From positions 1,598,903 through 1,662,902 of the forward strand of contig NZ_QVQV01000001.1 of assembly GCF_003429005.1 (NCBI RefSeq): DNA of 64,000 bases, in the 5' to 3' direction. This DNA comes from Paraburkholderia sp. DHOC27 (GTDB lineage Bacteria > Pseudomonadota > Gammaproteobacteria > Burkholderiales > Burkholderiaceae). Of the stretch, positions 25,651-35,564 are shown piece by piece. The notes under the pieces are model-generated. The model did no database searches. It saw only the letters and a program-made list of their open reading frames with translations, and was not told the DNA's origin. Each line of letters opens with the position of its first letter. Within the stretch, counting starts at the first letter, position 1. Both the position numbers and the translations under genes were made by a program.

Positions 25651-26709
25651 ATGAACTTCCTTGACGGTCACCTTTTTCCCGAGAACCAGCAACCGCTGAT
25701 CATCACGGCCGCACCCTACGCGCCTTCGTGGGTGCCCACCGATTTCCCCGAAGATATTCCGGTCACGATGGATGAGCAGATCCAGAAGGCCGTGGATTGC
25801 TATAACGCCGGCGCGACCGTGCTGCATCTGCATGTCCGCGAACTCGACGGCAAGGGCAGCAAGCGTCTTTCGAAGTTCAACGAACTGATTGCCGGCGTGC
25901 GAAACGCCGTGCCCGAGATGATCATCCAGGTGGGCGGCTCGATCAGTTTCGCGCCGGAATCGGAGGGCGCCGCTGCGAAGTGGCTGAGCGACGACACACG
26001 TCACATGCTGGCCGAACTCGATCCCAAGCCCGATCAGGTGACGGTCACCATCAACACCTCGCAGATGAACGTGGTCGAACACTGGGACTACAAGGACACC
26101 AGGGGCACGTCGATGGAAGATCCCGCCGTCTACAACGCCTACAAGGAAATGACCGTACCCGCCCAGCCGGGCTGGGCCGAGGAGCACATCCGCAGACTGA
26201 ACGCCGTCGGCATTCAGAGCGCGTTTCAGTGCTACAACATCAACAGCTTCGATTCGGTCGAACGCCTGATGCGACGTGGCATATACAAAGGTCCACTGGT
26301 GATGAACTGGGTCGCGATTGGCGGCGGCATGGACGTACCGAATCTGTACAGCCTCGCCAATTTCGTGCGCGCCGTGCCCGACGGCGCGGTGCTCACCGTC
26401 GAAAGCTCGATGCGCAACGTGCTGCCGGTGAATATGATGGGCATTGCAGCGGGTCTGCACGTGCGCTGCGGCATCGAGGACAATCTCTGGAACCAGGCGC
26501 AAACGGAGAAGATGTCCACTACTGCGCAGATCGAGCAACTGGTACGCGTCTCTCGCGAGTTCGGCCGCGAAGTGGCGACCGCCCAGCAGGCACGTGAGAT
26601 CAGCAAGATCGGTGTGTTCTACGAAACGGTGGAAGAAAGCCTGCGGGAAAACGGTTTCGCGCCGAACCGCAATGGGGGCCATCAAGGCTTCCTGCGGAAG
26701 GTGGCTTGA
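25651..26709 (+). CDS. beta-keto acid cleavage enzyme (BKACE, DUF849), long form
   Basis: This 352-residue Zn2+ TIM-barrel enzyme condenses a beta-keto acid with acetyl-CoA to give acetoacetate and a new CoA thioester. The Zn-binding HLH is at H59/H61 (ATVLHLHVRE). IIQVGGSISFAPES and the ESSMRNVLPVNMMGIAAGLHVRCGIEDNLW region agree with the family. The first ATG after a weak CCCGGAG is at 25651; the open frame to 25486 overlaps the dioxygenase gene and is rejected. A shorter BKACE (29194-30129) is present in the same cluster. The stop codon is embedded in a tandem repeat. Confidence 0.88.
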   Translation: MNFLDGHLFPENQQPLIITAAPYAPSWVPTDFPEDIPVTMDEQIQKAVDCYNAGATVLHLHVRELDGKGSKRLSKFNELIAGVRNAVPEMIIQVGGSISFAPESEGAAAKWLSDDTRHMLAELDPKPDQVTVTINTSQMNVVEHWDYKDTRGTSMEDPAVYNAYKEMTVPAQPGWAEEHIRRLNAVGIQSAFQCYNINSFDSVERLMRRGIYKGPLVMNWVAIGGGMDVPNLYSLANFVRAVPDGAVLTVESSMRNVLPVNMMGIAAGLHVRCGIEDNLWNQAQTEKMSTTAQIEQLVRVSREFGREVATAQQAREISKIGVFYETVEESLRENGFAPNRNGGHQGFLRKVA

Positions 26710-26782
26710 ACTCGGTGGCTTGAGTCCGGTGGCTTGAATCCGGCTGCCTGAGTCTGGTGGCCCGAATGCGCTGCCTGAATTC
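26700..26782 (+). repeat. 14-bp tandem repeat that begins at the BKACE stop codon
   Basis: Six units: GGTGGCTTGAACTC (holding the gene's final codons and TGA), GGTGGCTTGAGTCC, GGTGGCTTGAATCC, GGCTGCCTGAGTCT, GGTGGCCCGAATGC and GCTGCCTGAATTC (13 bp). TGA recurs at 26707, 26721, 26735, 26749 and 26776; the first three lie in three different frames. Confidence 0.9.
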
Positions 26783-26812
26783 GCCGGCACGATAAAAAAC
26801 AGGAGACACAGC

Positions 26813-28147
26813 ATGATGCCCACTACGACCACGGCCACCTCGACCGTGCGGGACGACTATCTGGTCGGGAGGACGCAAGCCTGGTTCGCGTTTGCCATGA
26901 CCTTTGCGTTGATGCTGTTCGACTACATCGACCGGCAAGTCATCGTCTCGCTCTTTCCGCACATCAAGGCCGAATGGAACCTGAGCGACAAGGAACTGGG
27001 CGCACTCGTCTCCATCATCTCCATCGTGGTGGCGATTGGCGGCATTCCAGTCGCTCTGCTCGCCGACCGGTTGAGCCGCGTCAAAAGCATCGTCGCGATG
27101 GCCGCGACGTGGAGCCTCGCCACCATCTTCTGCATGTTCGCAGGCACCTACTCGCAGTTGTTCGTGGCGCGGGCAGTGGTGGGCGTGGGCGAGACAGGAT
27201 ATGGCTCCGTGGGTGCGGCGCTGCTGTCCAATCTGTTTCCCAAGCGGATGCGCGGCACGCTGATGGGTGCGCTGTTCGCCGCCGGTTCGCTCGGCTCGGT
27301 ACTTGGCGTAGTGGTGGGCGGCATGGTCTCGTCCAGATGGGGCTGGCAAGCCGCGTTCGGCGTAGTGGGCTTGCCTGGTCTCGTGCTCGCGCTGCTGTAT
27401 CTGTTGGTACGCGACTACAAAACGGTCGAACTCGCGCCGCAGCGCAATCAGATCAAGCCGTCGCTGCGCGGCACGCTCAGGCATATCTTTGGAAGCCTCG
27501 CGGCGACGCCCACTTTGCTGTGGGTCTGCGCGGCGGCGGCCATGCAGTTGATCGTTGTATCGGCCATCTGGTCCTGGCTGCCGAGCTTTCTCAACCGCTT
27601 TTACGGCGCTGCGCCGGCTCAGGCGGGAAAGCAGACGGCGATGGTTATTCTGGCGGGCGCATTCGGTTGCTTTATCTGGGGCGTGGTGATTGACCGGCTT
27701 TCCCTGCGGCGCCCTCGCAACAAGCTGCCCTTGCTGGCCGCGCTGTGTCTCGCCTCGCTGGCCGTCCTGATGTTTGCGTTCAACGGGCCGCTGGTAGGCG
27801 CCGCACAGTTGCGGCTGATCGTGCTGGGCGGCTTTTTCATGACGTGTACGGTGGGCGTGGTACCTGGCCTCGCGATGGACGTCATTCATCCCGGCGTGCG
27901 TTCAACAGGGGCCGCGGTGCTGTCGCTGTTCCAGAACCTGTTCGGACTCGCCGTTGGACCGTTCCTGCTCGGCGCGCTATCCGACTGGTGGGGACTGCGT
28001 GAGGCGCTGGCGGTCGTGCCGCTCTTCAGCATTCTCGCAGCCTGCTTCTTCATTAAGGCGGCGCGAAGCTATGAGCGCGATGCCGCGCGCGTGATGGCCG
28101 TCAAACTGGATGCGGCGGAAAGCGCAACGAGTCTTGCCGCGGCGTGA
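26813..28147 (+). CDS. MFS transporter (organic anion type)
   Basis: This 444-residue inner-membrane protein has 12 predicted helices. The opening LFDYIDRQVIVSLFPHIKAEW and the helix-4 region RAVVGVGETGYGSVGAALLSNLFPKRMRGTLMGALFAAGSLGS are typical of the Spinster/anion-symporter MFS groups. AGGAGA precedes the ATG at 26813. Within the operon it is the likely uptake system for the substrate, with the porin at 33901 as the outer-membrane counterpart. Confidence 0.88.
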   Translation: MMPTTTTATSTVRDDYLVGRTQAWFAFAMTFALMLFDYIDRQVIVSLFPHIKAEWNLSDKELGALVSIISIVVAIGGIPVALLADRLSRVKSIVAMAATWSLATIFCMFAGTYSQLFVARAVVGVGETGYGSVGAALLSNLFPKRMRGTLMGALFAAGSLGSVLGVVVGGMVSSRWGWQAAFGVVGLPGLVLALLYLLVRDYKTVELAPQRNQIKPSLRGTLRHIFGSLAATPTLLWVCAAAAMQLIVVSAIWSWLPSFLNRFYGAAPAQAGKQTAMVILAGAFGCFIWGVVIDRLSLRRPRNKLPLLAALCLASLAVLMFAFNGPLVGAAQLRLIVLGGFFMTCTVGVVPGLAMDVIHPGVRSTGAAVLSLFQNLFGLAVGPFLLGALSDWWGLREALAVVPLFSILAACFFIKAARSYERDAARVMAVKLDAAESATSLAAA

Positions 28148-28257
28148 GCGTGGTTCGCAGTAATTCTGCAGGCTCGACACTCCATTCATCACTGTTGCGC
28201 GACGAGAGCGAACACCTCCGCGCGCAGGCGAGCAATCTACTGAGAAAGGGCAGATTC

Positions 28258-29193
28258 ATGCAGCCACTCATGTCACCCGTGCGCGCTCGCGAGACCGGGC
28301 AAAGCGTCGAACTCGCTGAAAGGCAGCCTGCGGACAAACCCGTCGTGTTGATCACGGGCGTTTCCACCGGCATCGGACGTGACTGTGCGCAATTGCTGAT
28401 CCGTCATGGCTACTGCGTCATCGGCACGCTTCGCAGGCAAGCCGACGCGGAAGCGCTGCAAGCCGAACTCGGCGCCGACTTTCTGCCGCTGCTGATGGAC
28501 GTGTGTGACATCGAGGCGTTACCCCGCGCCGTCGCGCAGACGCAATCCTGGCTGGGTACACAGCGTCTCGTGGCGCTGGTGAACAATGCTGGCGTGGCAT
28601 CGCCGAACGGGCCGCTCGCGCATCAGCCGCTTGCGGAAGTGCGGGCTATTTTCGAGGTGAACGTGTTCGGTCTGCTGGCCTTGACGCAAGCATTTTTGCC
28701 TCTGTTGGGGGCTCGGCAAGGGGCCACGGGGCGGGGCCGCATCATCAACATCAGTTCGGGCGCAGGCGCAATGGTGACGCCGCTCGCCGGGGCCTATGCC
28801 GCATCCAAGCACGCACTGGAAGCGATGAGCGATGCGCTCCGACGCGAACTGTGTTTCTACGGTATCGCCGTGAGCGCCATCGAACCTGGCGCGATTCGCA
28901 CACCACTATGGGACAAATCGCAATCCAATCTCTCGTACGCCACGACCGACTACGCCCAGCCCATGCAGAAGTTGCACGCCATGCTGCGAGGCTTCAACCA
29001 GACGGCTGCGCCGGTCGAGTCGGTGAGCCGGGTGGTGCTGCGTGCCCTGCGCGCGAGCCGCCCGAAAGCGCGCTATCCGTTGAGCAGAATGTGGTTCGTG
29101 TCGCGCTGGTTGCCGGTTCGCTGGGTAGACCGCATGCTGACCAGAAGACTCGGACTGGATGCCTTGTCTTCTGGACAAAACAGCAGGCTGTGA
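28258..29193 (+). CDS. short-chain dehydrogenase/reductase
   Basis: This 311-residue classical SDR has the cofactor motif TGVSTGIG (33-40), NNAG, and the active-site INISSGAG plus YAASK. The extended C-terminus carries basic/aromatic residues (RMWFVSRWLPVRW), as in SDRs acting on hydrophobic substrates. The ATG at 28258 (GAAAGGG upstream) is chosen; the frame is also open to 28144. It is the last gene of the operon. Its stop codon abuts that of the convergent BKACE gene with no base between. It could oxidise a hydroxy acid to the beta-keto acid used by BKACE (inference). Confidence 0.85.
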   Translation: MQPLMSPVRARETGQSVELAERQPADKPVVLITGVSTGIGRDCAQLLIRHGYCVIGTLRRQADAEALQAELGADFLPLLMDVCDIEALPRAVAQTQSWLGTQRLVALVNNAGVASPNGPLAHQPLAEVRAIFEVNVFGLLALTQAFLPLLGARQGATGRGRIINISSGAGAMVTPLAGAYAASKHALEAMSDALRRELCFYGIAVSAIEPGAIRTPLWDKSQSNLSYATTDYAQPMQKLHAMLRGFNQTAAPVESVSRVVLRALRASRPKARYPLSRMWFVSRWLPVRWVDRMLTRRLGLDALSSGQNSRL

Positions 29194-30129
29194 TCAGAAG
29201 CCGACCTGCGCACCGCCTTTGAGTTGCAGCATGTCGCGTGTCTCGTCGGGCGTGGCCGGTTCGAGATTCAGCGCGTGCAGGATCGAGACCACGCGCTTCA
29301 CCTGGTCTGCATTGCTTCTGGACAACATGCCGGGCCCATCCCACAGCGAATCTTCGAGTCCTACACGCACGTTGCCCCCCATCGTTGCGGACATCGTGGC
29401 GAGCGGTATCTGGTTTTTTCCGGCACCCAACACCGACCAGTAGTAGTCGTCTCCGAACAGGCGGTCAGCCGTACGCTTCATGTGCAGCACGTCCTCGGGA
29501 TGTACGCCGATCCCGCCGAGCAACCCGAACACCGACTGGATCAGCAACGGGCCCTTGAGGATGCCGCGGTCGAGGAAGTGCGCGGTCGTATAGAGATGCC
29601 CGATGTCGTAGCACTCGATTTCGAAGCGCGTGCCATGGTCCGCGCACGACTCCAGGATGTATTGAATGTCGCTGAAGGTGTTTTTGAACACCCGGTCCCG
29701 CGAGCCTTCCAGATAGTCGCGCTCCCAGCCGTGCTGAAACTCGTGAAAGCGATCGAGCATGGGATACAGGCCGAAGTTCATCGATCCCATGTTGAGCGAC
29801 GCCACCTCAGGCTTGAGTTGCAGCGCCGGCTGCAGCCGTTCTTCCACCTGCATATTGGGCGCGCCGCCCGTGGTGAGGTTGATCACGACATTCGAGCGCT
29901 TCCTGATGTTGGGAAGAAACGCCATGAAGTGCTTCGGGTCCTGCGACGGCTGGCCGTTGTGCGGCAGACGTGCATGCAGATGCACGATGGACGCGCCTGC
30001 CTCTGCTGCGTCCACCGCGGCGTTCTCGATCTCGGATGCGCTGACGGGAAGATACGGCGACATGGAGGGCGTGTGAATCGAGCCTGTCACCGCGCAGGTG
30101 ACGATGACCTTCTTTTGCCTGGCTGACAT
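29194..30129 (-). CDS. beta-keto acid cleavage enzyme (BKACE, DUF849), short form
   Basis: This 311-residue paralogue of the longer BKACE has Zn-binding H50/H52 in ASIVHLHAR, NVVINLTTGG and the GGNVRVGLEDSLW segment. Length matches characterised 3-keto-5-aminohexanoate cleavage enzymes. It is transcribed alone, from its own AraC-site promoter. Start ATG at 30127-30129 with GAGAGGA upstream. Two BKACE paralogues in one regulon suggest two successive keto-acid cleavages or two related substrates. Confidence 0.9.
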   Translation of the reverse strand: MSARQKKVIVTCAVTGSIHTPSMSPYLPVSASEIENAAVDAAEAGASIVHLHARLPHNGQPSQDPKHFMAFLPNIRKRSNVVINLTTGGAPNMQVEERLQPALQLKPEVASLNMGSMNFGLYPMLDRFHEFQHGWERDYLEGSRDRVFKNTFSDIQYILESCADHGTRFEIECYDIGHLYTTAHFLDRGILKGPLLIQSVFGLLGGIGVHPEDVLHMKRTADRLFGDDYYWSVLGAGKNQIPLATMSATMGGNVRVGLEDSLWDGPGMLSRSNADQVKRVVSILHALNLEPATPDETRDMLQLKGGAQVGF

Positions 30130-30167
30130 AAATCCTCTCGGTGTGAATTTGCCTTGATGCCTGAACG

Positions 30168-30232
30168 ATTATTCAAACAAAGGCTTTCACACGAGTGGAC
30201 ATTTGACGACAAACAGTTATCCGTTGACGACA
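30168..30232 (-). promoter_or_regulatory. AraC-type tandem operator and -10 of the short BKACE gene
   Basis: Read on the minus strand: TGTCGTCAACGGA (30232-30220), then TGTCGTCAAATGT (30211-30199), starting 21 bp apart, then 25 bp to AATAAT (30173-30168). The second site is identical over 13 bases to the one in front of the qor operon. Confidence 0.8.
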
Positions 30233-30253
30233 TGCCGCGCGGGCGCGCGTGAT

Positions 30254-31282
30254 CTACGCAGGGCGTCGAAGGGATCGCATCTGCGAGGGCGCGCACTCGA
30301 ACTGCGCCTGAAACCAGCGGGAGAACGAACTGAGATTGGAGTAGCCGAGTTGCTCGGCTACCCGGCCGAGCGAATAGTCGGTATGGACGATGTAGCGTTG
30401 CGCGAGTTCACGCCTGACGTCGTTCACGATGGAGGAGAAATTCGCTTCGCTGTCGTCGAGCCGGCGTTGCAGGGTGCGTACGTTCATGCCCAGGCCGGAG
30501 GCAATCTGTTCGACGCTGGCACGGCCCATCGGCAGCAGCAGATAGACCGATTTTCGGACATCCCGCACGATGCTTTTGCGGCCCGCTTCGGGAATCGCGT
30601 CGATAAAGGTGCGGGCATAGGCCGCCATCGTGGTGTCCGCGGTGGCGTTCGGCTTGTCGAGATCCGCCGTGAGGCACTTCACGCCATTGAAGTCGCTGTC
30701 GAAGTGAATCGGGCAGCCGAACATGCGCCGGTACGCCTGCAGATTCCCCGCGGCTTGGTGCGTGAAGTGCACTGACTGCGGACGCCAGTGCGAGCCGAGA
30801 ATCGAACGGAACACCAGCATCAATACACCAGCCGCCATTTCGATCGACTGCCGCGCGTCGCCCGGTTGATCGGTCATGATCTCTTCGCGCACCAGGGCCA
30901 TCTTGCCCGCGTCCTCGATCATCATGCCGAGGGCTTCATTCATCAGATGACGATACTGAATGATGGTGTTGATGGCGTTACGTGCCGAAGGTTGATGCGT
31001 CAGAAGCAGGCTGATGGGGCCGAAATCCGACAGGGTGCGCGCCTCGGCCATCAGCAGACCGAAGGTGCTGCAACCGCTGGCTTCCGCGGAGGTTTCGAGC
31101 AGTGCCACGGCGCTATCGACAGGGATCAGTTGTGAAGGCGTGGCCAGAATGCGCCGGCTCAGGCCGACCTTGCGCAGCAGCGACAACGGGTTGAGCCCTT
31201 GCGATTGTGCCACCGCTTCGTAGTGACAGAGCACGGCGGAGCGGACCTGCGTGTTGTTGCGTTTGGCGGTAGACGTGCGCAC
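30254..31282 (-). CDS. AraC-family regulator with PF12625-type ligand domain
   Basis: This 342-residue regulator has an N-terminal Arabinose_bd-type ligand domain (about residues 20-215) and two C-terminal AraC HTHs (about 245-340; VAEQLGYSNLSSFSRWFQAQFECAPSQMR). This architecture is common in OruR/VirF-like regulators. It starts at a GTG (31280-31282) with GAGAGGAA upstream. It sits between two of the three promoters that carry TGTCGTCAAATGT-like tandem sites and is the obvious candidate to bind them. The operator at 31344-31377 is also only 62-95 bases upstream of its own start, so autoregulation is possible. Confidence 0.9.
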   Translation of the reverse strand: MRTSTAKRNNTQVRSAVLCHYEAVAQSQGLNPLSLLRKVGLSRRILATPSQLIPVDSAVALLETSAEASGCSTFGLLMAEARTLSDFGPISLLLTHQPSARNAINTIIQYRHLMNEALGMMIEDAGKMALVREEIMTDQPGDARQSIEMAAGVLMLVFRSILGSHWRPQSVHFTHQAAGNLQAYRRMFGCPIHFDSDFNGVKCLTADLDKPNATADTTMAAYARTFIDAIPEAGRKSIVRDVRKSVYLLLPMGRASVEQIASGLGMNVRTLQRRLDDSEANFSSIVNDVRRELAQRYIVHTDYSLGRVAEQLGYSNLSSFSRWFQAQFECAPSQMRSLRRPA

Positions 31283-31343
31283 CAGATTCCTCTCCAGACC
31301 AGACCGACGTGGCGCTTCCGTGGTGTAAAGCGTCGCTCGTGTG

Positions 31344-31408
31344 TGTCGTTAAATGTTAATTAAGTGTCATCTAATGTCAATTGGTGAAAACGGTGCTGCA
31401 CTTACAGT
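31344..31408 (+). promoter_or_regulatory. AraC-type tandem operator and -10 of the hydrolase-ligase-porin unit
   Basis: TGTCGTTAAATGT (31344-31356) and TGTCATCTAATGT (31365-31377) start 21 bp apart. Exactly 25 bp later comes TACAGT (31403-31408). It lies between the divergent AraC gene and the hydrolase gene. Confidence 0.8.
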
Positions 31409-31469
31409 TGTACCGTGAACTGAGCCTGGTCAGGCAGAACCTCTTGCTGCGTTGCCCTGAGCGAAGTCA

Positions 31470-32135
<666 letters not shown>

Positions 32136-32187
32136 TTGCGCACGTGCGGCCGCGTCGATCCTCTGATAACAGCAGGCAGGAGAACTC

Positions 32188-33816
32188 ATGGAAGGTTTGA
32201 TGATGCAGCAGCCGCTGCTGGTTGCTTCGTTGCTCCAGCACGCTGAACGCCATCACGGCACGCAGGAAATCGTGTCGCGTCGCGTCGAAGGAGACATTCA
32301 CCGCTATCAATACCGAGATCTTGCGCGCCGCGCGCGCCGCCTCGCCAATGCGCTGGCCGGACTCGGCATCGCACCGGGCGAGCGGGTGGGAACGCTTGCA
32401 TGGAACGGCTATAGGCATCTCGAACTGTATTTCGCGGCGTCCGGCTCCGGCGCGGTGCTGCATACGCTCAACCCGCGCCTGCATGTCGAACAACTGGCGT
32501 ACATCATCGAGCATGCGGAAGATCGCGTCATCTTCTTCGATCTGAGCTTTCTTGCGCTGATCCAAAGCGTTGCACCGCATGTGAAGAGCCCGAAGGTGTT
32601 CGTGGCCATGACTGACCGTGAGCATATGCCGCACGCGCACGGCCTGCCCATTCCGCTGCTGTGCCATGAAGACCTGATTGATCTGCACAGCGATGTTTTC
32701 GAGTGGCCGGCGCTCGATGAGAACACGGCTTCATCGCTGTGCTACACCTCGGGCACGACGGCGCGTCCGAAAGGCGTGCTGTACAGCCACCGCTCGACCG
32801 TTTTGCATACCTACGCGGCAGCCTTGCCCGATTCGCTGAACTGCGCCGCGCGCGATGTGATCCTGCCAGTCGTGCCGATGTTCCATGTGAATGCATGGGG
32901 GCTGCCGTATATCGCCGCAATGGTCGGGGCGAAGCTGGTGTTGCCCGGTCCGGCGCTCGACGGCAAATCGCTGTACGAACTGATCGAGGCAGAGCAGGTC
33001 ACCGTCTCCGCTGGCGTGCCAACGGTCTGGCAAGGCTTGCTCGCGCATGTCGAAGGCATGGCGGGCGCGTTCTCTTCGATGCGGCGCACGATCATTGGCG
33101 GCGCGCCCTGTCCGACCGCCATGACGGCGGCGTTTCAGGAGCGTCACCGGGTCGACGTGCTGCACGCCTGGGGCATGACCGAGCTGAGCCCTGTGGGCAC
33201 GGTGTGCAGCTTCAGGTCGCACCAGTTGTCTTTGTCCACTGAGGAACGCTATGCGGTTCAGGCGAAGCAGGGACGTCCGGTATTCGGCATTGATATGAAA
33301 ATCACCGGCGCGGACGGGGAGGAGCTGGCATGGGACAACGCGGCCGCCGGCGACTTGCTGGTGCGCGGCCACTGGGTCACGCGGCACTACTTCCGCAGCG
33401 ATGAGCCCGCGTTGCAGGAAGGATGGTTTCCAACCGGCGACGTGGCACGCATCGACGCCGACGGCTTCATGCAGATCACCGATCGCAGCAAGGACGTCAT
33501 CAAGTCCGGCGGCGAATGGATCAGCTCGACCGAGATCGAAAATGTGGCGTATCTGCATCCCGAGGTCACGAGCGCCGTGTGTATCGCCGCGCGGCATCCG
33601 AAGTGGGACGAGCGGCCGTTGCTGCTGGTCGTGAAAAAGCCCGACAGCACACTCGCGGCCGATGAACTGCTGGGCTTCTTCGACAACAAGGTGGCGAAGT
33701 GGTGCAAACCGGATGCCGTGGTGTTCGTGGAGACGGTGCCGCTCGGCGCGACAGGGAAGGTACTCAAGAACCAGTTGAGAGATCAGTTCAGCAATTACTA
33801 CCTGACAGGCTCATAA
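32188..33816 (+). CDS. AMP-forming fatty/organic acyl-CoA synthetase
   Basis: This 542-residue ANL-superfamily ligase activates a carboxylic acid to its CoA thioester via an acyl-AMP. Motifs: P-loop [46 protein letters not shown], and [13 protein letters not shown] with a C-terminal catalytic Lys in GATGKVLK. It resembles the medium/long-chain dicarboxylate or 3-methylmercaptopropionate-CoA ligase branch. It could activate the acid released by the dioxygenase branch. It follows the hydrolase gene by 52 bases with CAGGAGA. Confidence 0.9.
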   Translation: MEGLMMQQPLLVASLLQHAERHHGTQEIVSRRVEGDIHRYQYRDLARRARRLANALAGLGIAPGERVGTLAWNGYRHLELYFAASGSGAVLHTLNPRLHVEQLAYIIEHAEDRVIFFDLSFLALIQSVAPHVKSPKVFVAMTDREHMPHAHGLPIPLLCHEDLIDLHSDVFEWPALDENTASSLCYTSGTTARPKGVLYSHRSTVLHTYAAALPDSLNCAARDVILPVVPMFHVNAWGLPYIAAMVGAKLVLPGPALDGKSLYELIEAEQVTVSAGVPTVWQGLLAHVEGMAGAFSSMRRTIIGGAPCPTAMTAAFQERHRVDVLHAWGMTELSPVGTVCSFRSHQLSLSTEERYAVQAKQGRPVFGIDMKITGADGEELAWDNAAAGDLLVRGHWVTRHYFRSDEPALQEGWFPTGDVARIDADGFMQITDRSKDVIKSGGEWISSTEIENVAYLHPEVTSAVCIAARHPKWDERPLLLVVKKPDSTLAADELLGFFDNKVAKWCKPDAVVFVETVPLGATGKVLKNQLRDQFSNYYLTGS

Positions 33817-33900
33817 ACCGTTCAGGCAGCAACGCAGCTTCATTCACGCAATAACCAGAAGAACAGCCGGATATCACCGGCATACCATTGGAGACACGGA

Positions 33901-35046
33901 ATGAAATTGAAGTTGATCTGCACCGCGGCACTGGCGATGTTCGCCACGACCGCCTACGCCCAATCTTCCGTCACGCTTTACGGCGTGCTTGACAGTGGCG
34001 TGTTATATCAAAGCACGTCGGCGGCGACGTTCCTGCCGCATGCGCCCAATCTGGGGCACGTCTATCAACTGAAAGACGGCGGCATATTTTCCAGCTTCTG
34101 GGGCATCAAGGGAAGCGAGGACATTGGCGGCGGCTACCGGATCAACTTCAAGCTGCAAGGCGTGTTCAATTCCATGAGCGGCAAGTTCGGATTGTCCGAT
34201 ACGCCTGGCACTACTGCGATTTTCAACCAGTTCGCGACGATTGGCGCATCCGGTCCGTTCGGCACGATCGACATGGGGCGGCAGATCATCCCGATGATCT
34301 ATGCGATGGCCGAAACCGACGTGCGCGGCGCGCAGTATTTCGGCAGCATTCTGACCGCGTGGCTGGGCGTGAATCAGGCGGCGGGCTGGCCGGGCACCAG
34401 TACCAATGCACCAATCGGCGCACTGTATGACAGCAATGCGGTGGTGTATCGCTCGCCGAAATTCTTTGGCACCTCGCTCGCGCTGGAGTACGCGCCGGGT
34501 GGCGTCGCCGGACAAGCTCAGGGCGGCACGCGCGAGTCGGCCGTGCTCAAGTTTTCGAATTACGGTTTGAATCTGTCCGCGGTGTACTACAACGGGCACG
34601 ACACCAATCCGTTTCCCATCACTTATCCAAACGCGCCCGCAGCGGCAGCAACCGGCCTCGACAACAACCGCTTTTATTACCTCGGCGCGATGTACACGAT
34701 TGCCGGCTTTTCGGTGTCCGGTTCGTATGGCATCGGCAAGAATCCCGCGAGCCCGAACACAGCCGACTTCGAGATGATTTCAGGTGGCCTCGGCTACCAG
34801 TTCAATCCGCGTTTCAAGGTCACTTCTGGCTACTACTACCTGAAGGACCGGAACCACTCGGCGAACCATTCGAGCGAATTCTCGGTGGGCGCCGAATACA
34901 GTCTCTCGACCCGCACCAGCGCGTACGCCCAGGTCGGCTATGTCGACAACAAGGGGACGATGAACCAGACGATCATCTACGGAGCACCGGTCGCGCCTGG
35001 CGTGTCCACCACGGCGGCCATGATCGGCATTCGCCATACCTTCTGA
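33901..35046 (+). CDS. OmpC-like outer-membrane porin
   Basis: This 381-residue Gram-negative porin of the Burkholderia type has a signal peptide (residues 1-20, cut after AYAQ), then SSVTLYGVLDSGVLYQ, the KGSEDIGGGYRINFKLQG strand region and a terminal GIRHTF ending in Phe for BAM-dependent assembly. As the last gene of the hydrolase-ligase unit it probably lets the catabolic substrate cross the outer membrane. Confidence 0.92.
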   Translation: MKLKLICTAALAMFATTAYAQSSVTLYGVLDSGVLYQSTSAATFLPHAPNLGHVYQLKDGGIFSSFWGIKGSEDIGGGYRINFKLQGVFNSMSGKFGLSDTPGTTAIFNQFATIGASGPFGTIDMGRQIIPMIYAMAETDVRGAQYFGSILTAWLGVNQAAGWPGTSTNAPIGALYDSNAVVYRSPKFFGTSLALEYAPGGVAGQAQGGTRESAVLKFSNYGLNLSAVYYNGHDTNPFPITYPNAPAAAATGLDNNRFYYLGAMYTIAGFSVSGSYGIGKNPASPNTADFEMISGGLGYQFNPRFKVTSGYYYLKDRNHSANHSSEFSVGAEYSLSTRTSAYAQVGYVDNKGTMNQTIIYGAPVAPGVSTTAAMIGIRHTF

Positions 35047-35083
35047 TGCCCCATCCATCAACTACATCGACCGGAGCTAATCT

Positions 35084-35461
35084 ATGAAAGTCATTCCGCT
35101 CTGCGGGCTGGCAGTTTTTCTGTTGACCGTGACCGCGTCAATCAATGGCTGGGCGCAGGCGGGTGCGGCGGCCAGTGCACCGGTGGCGTCCGCTGTGGCC
35201 GCATCGGGAGACATGTCGGCGCCGTCCAGCAGGAAAGCGGATCGCGCGCTGCGCCGCAAGGTGTATGCGGCGATAGCAAAGCATAAGGAGATCAGCGCCG
35301 GAGACATCAGCGTAAGGGCGAAGAACGGCGTGGTCACGCTCAATGGCACATCCGCCGATGCTTCGCAGGTGGACAGGATCGCTGAGATCGCACGCGGTGT
35401 GCCGGATGTCACATCGGTGATCAACAAACTGACCGTGCAGAAGCCGCTTGGCGGGATGTGA
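35084..35461 (+). CDS. BON-domain periplasmic protein (paralogue)
   Basis: This 125-residue protein has a signal peptide (residues 1-25, cut near GWAQ), an Ala/Ser linker and one BON domain (about 50-120, ISVRAKNGVVTLNGTSADASQVDRIAEIA). It is similar in layout to the BON protein at 19685-20041. It starts 37 bases after the porin gene with CCGGAGC upstream, so it may be read through from the catabolic promoter, although a function in the pathway is not apparent. Confidence 0.85.
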   Translation: MKVIPLCGLAVFLLTVTASINGWAQAGAAASAPVASAVAASGDMSAPSSRKADRALRRKVYAAIAKHKEISAGDISVRAKNGVVTLNGTSADASQVDRIAEIARGVPDVTSVINKLTVQKPLGGM

Positions 35462-35564
35462 GTGGCGATCGTCGTCACCGGTTAGGGAGCGGTGCAGTAC
35501 GGATGGAGTAATGCGTTTTAAAGCAACCTGAATGGGGGGAAATCCTGGGTATTCGTCATGTTGC

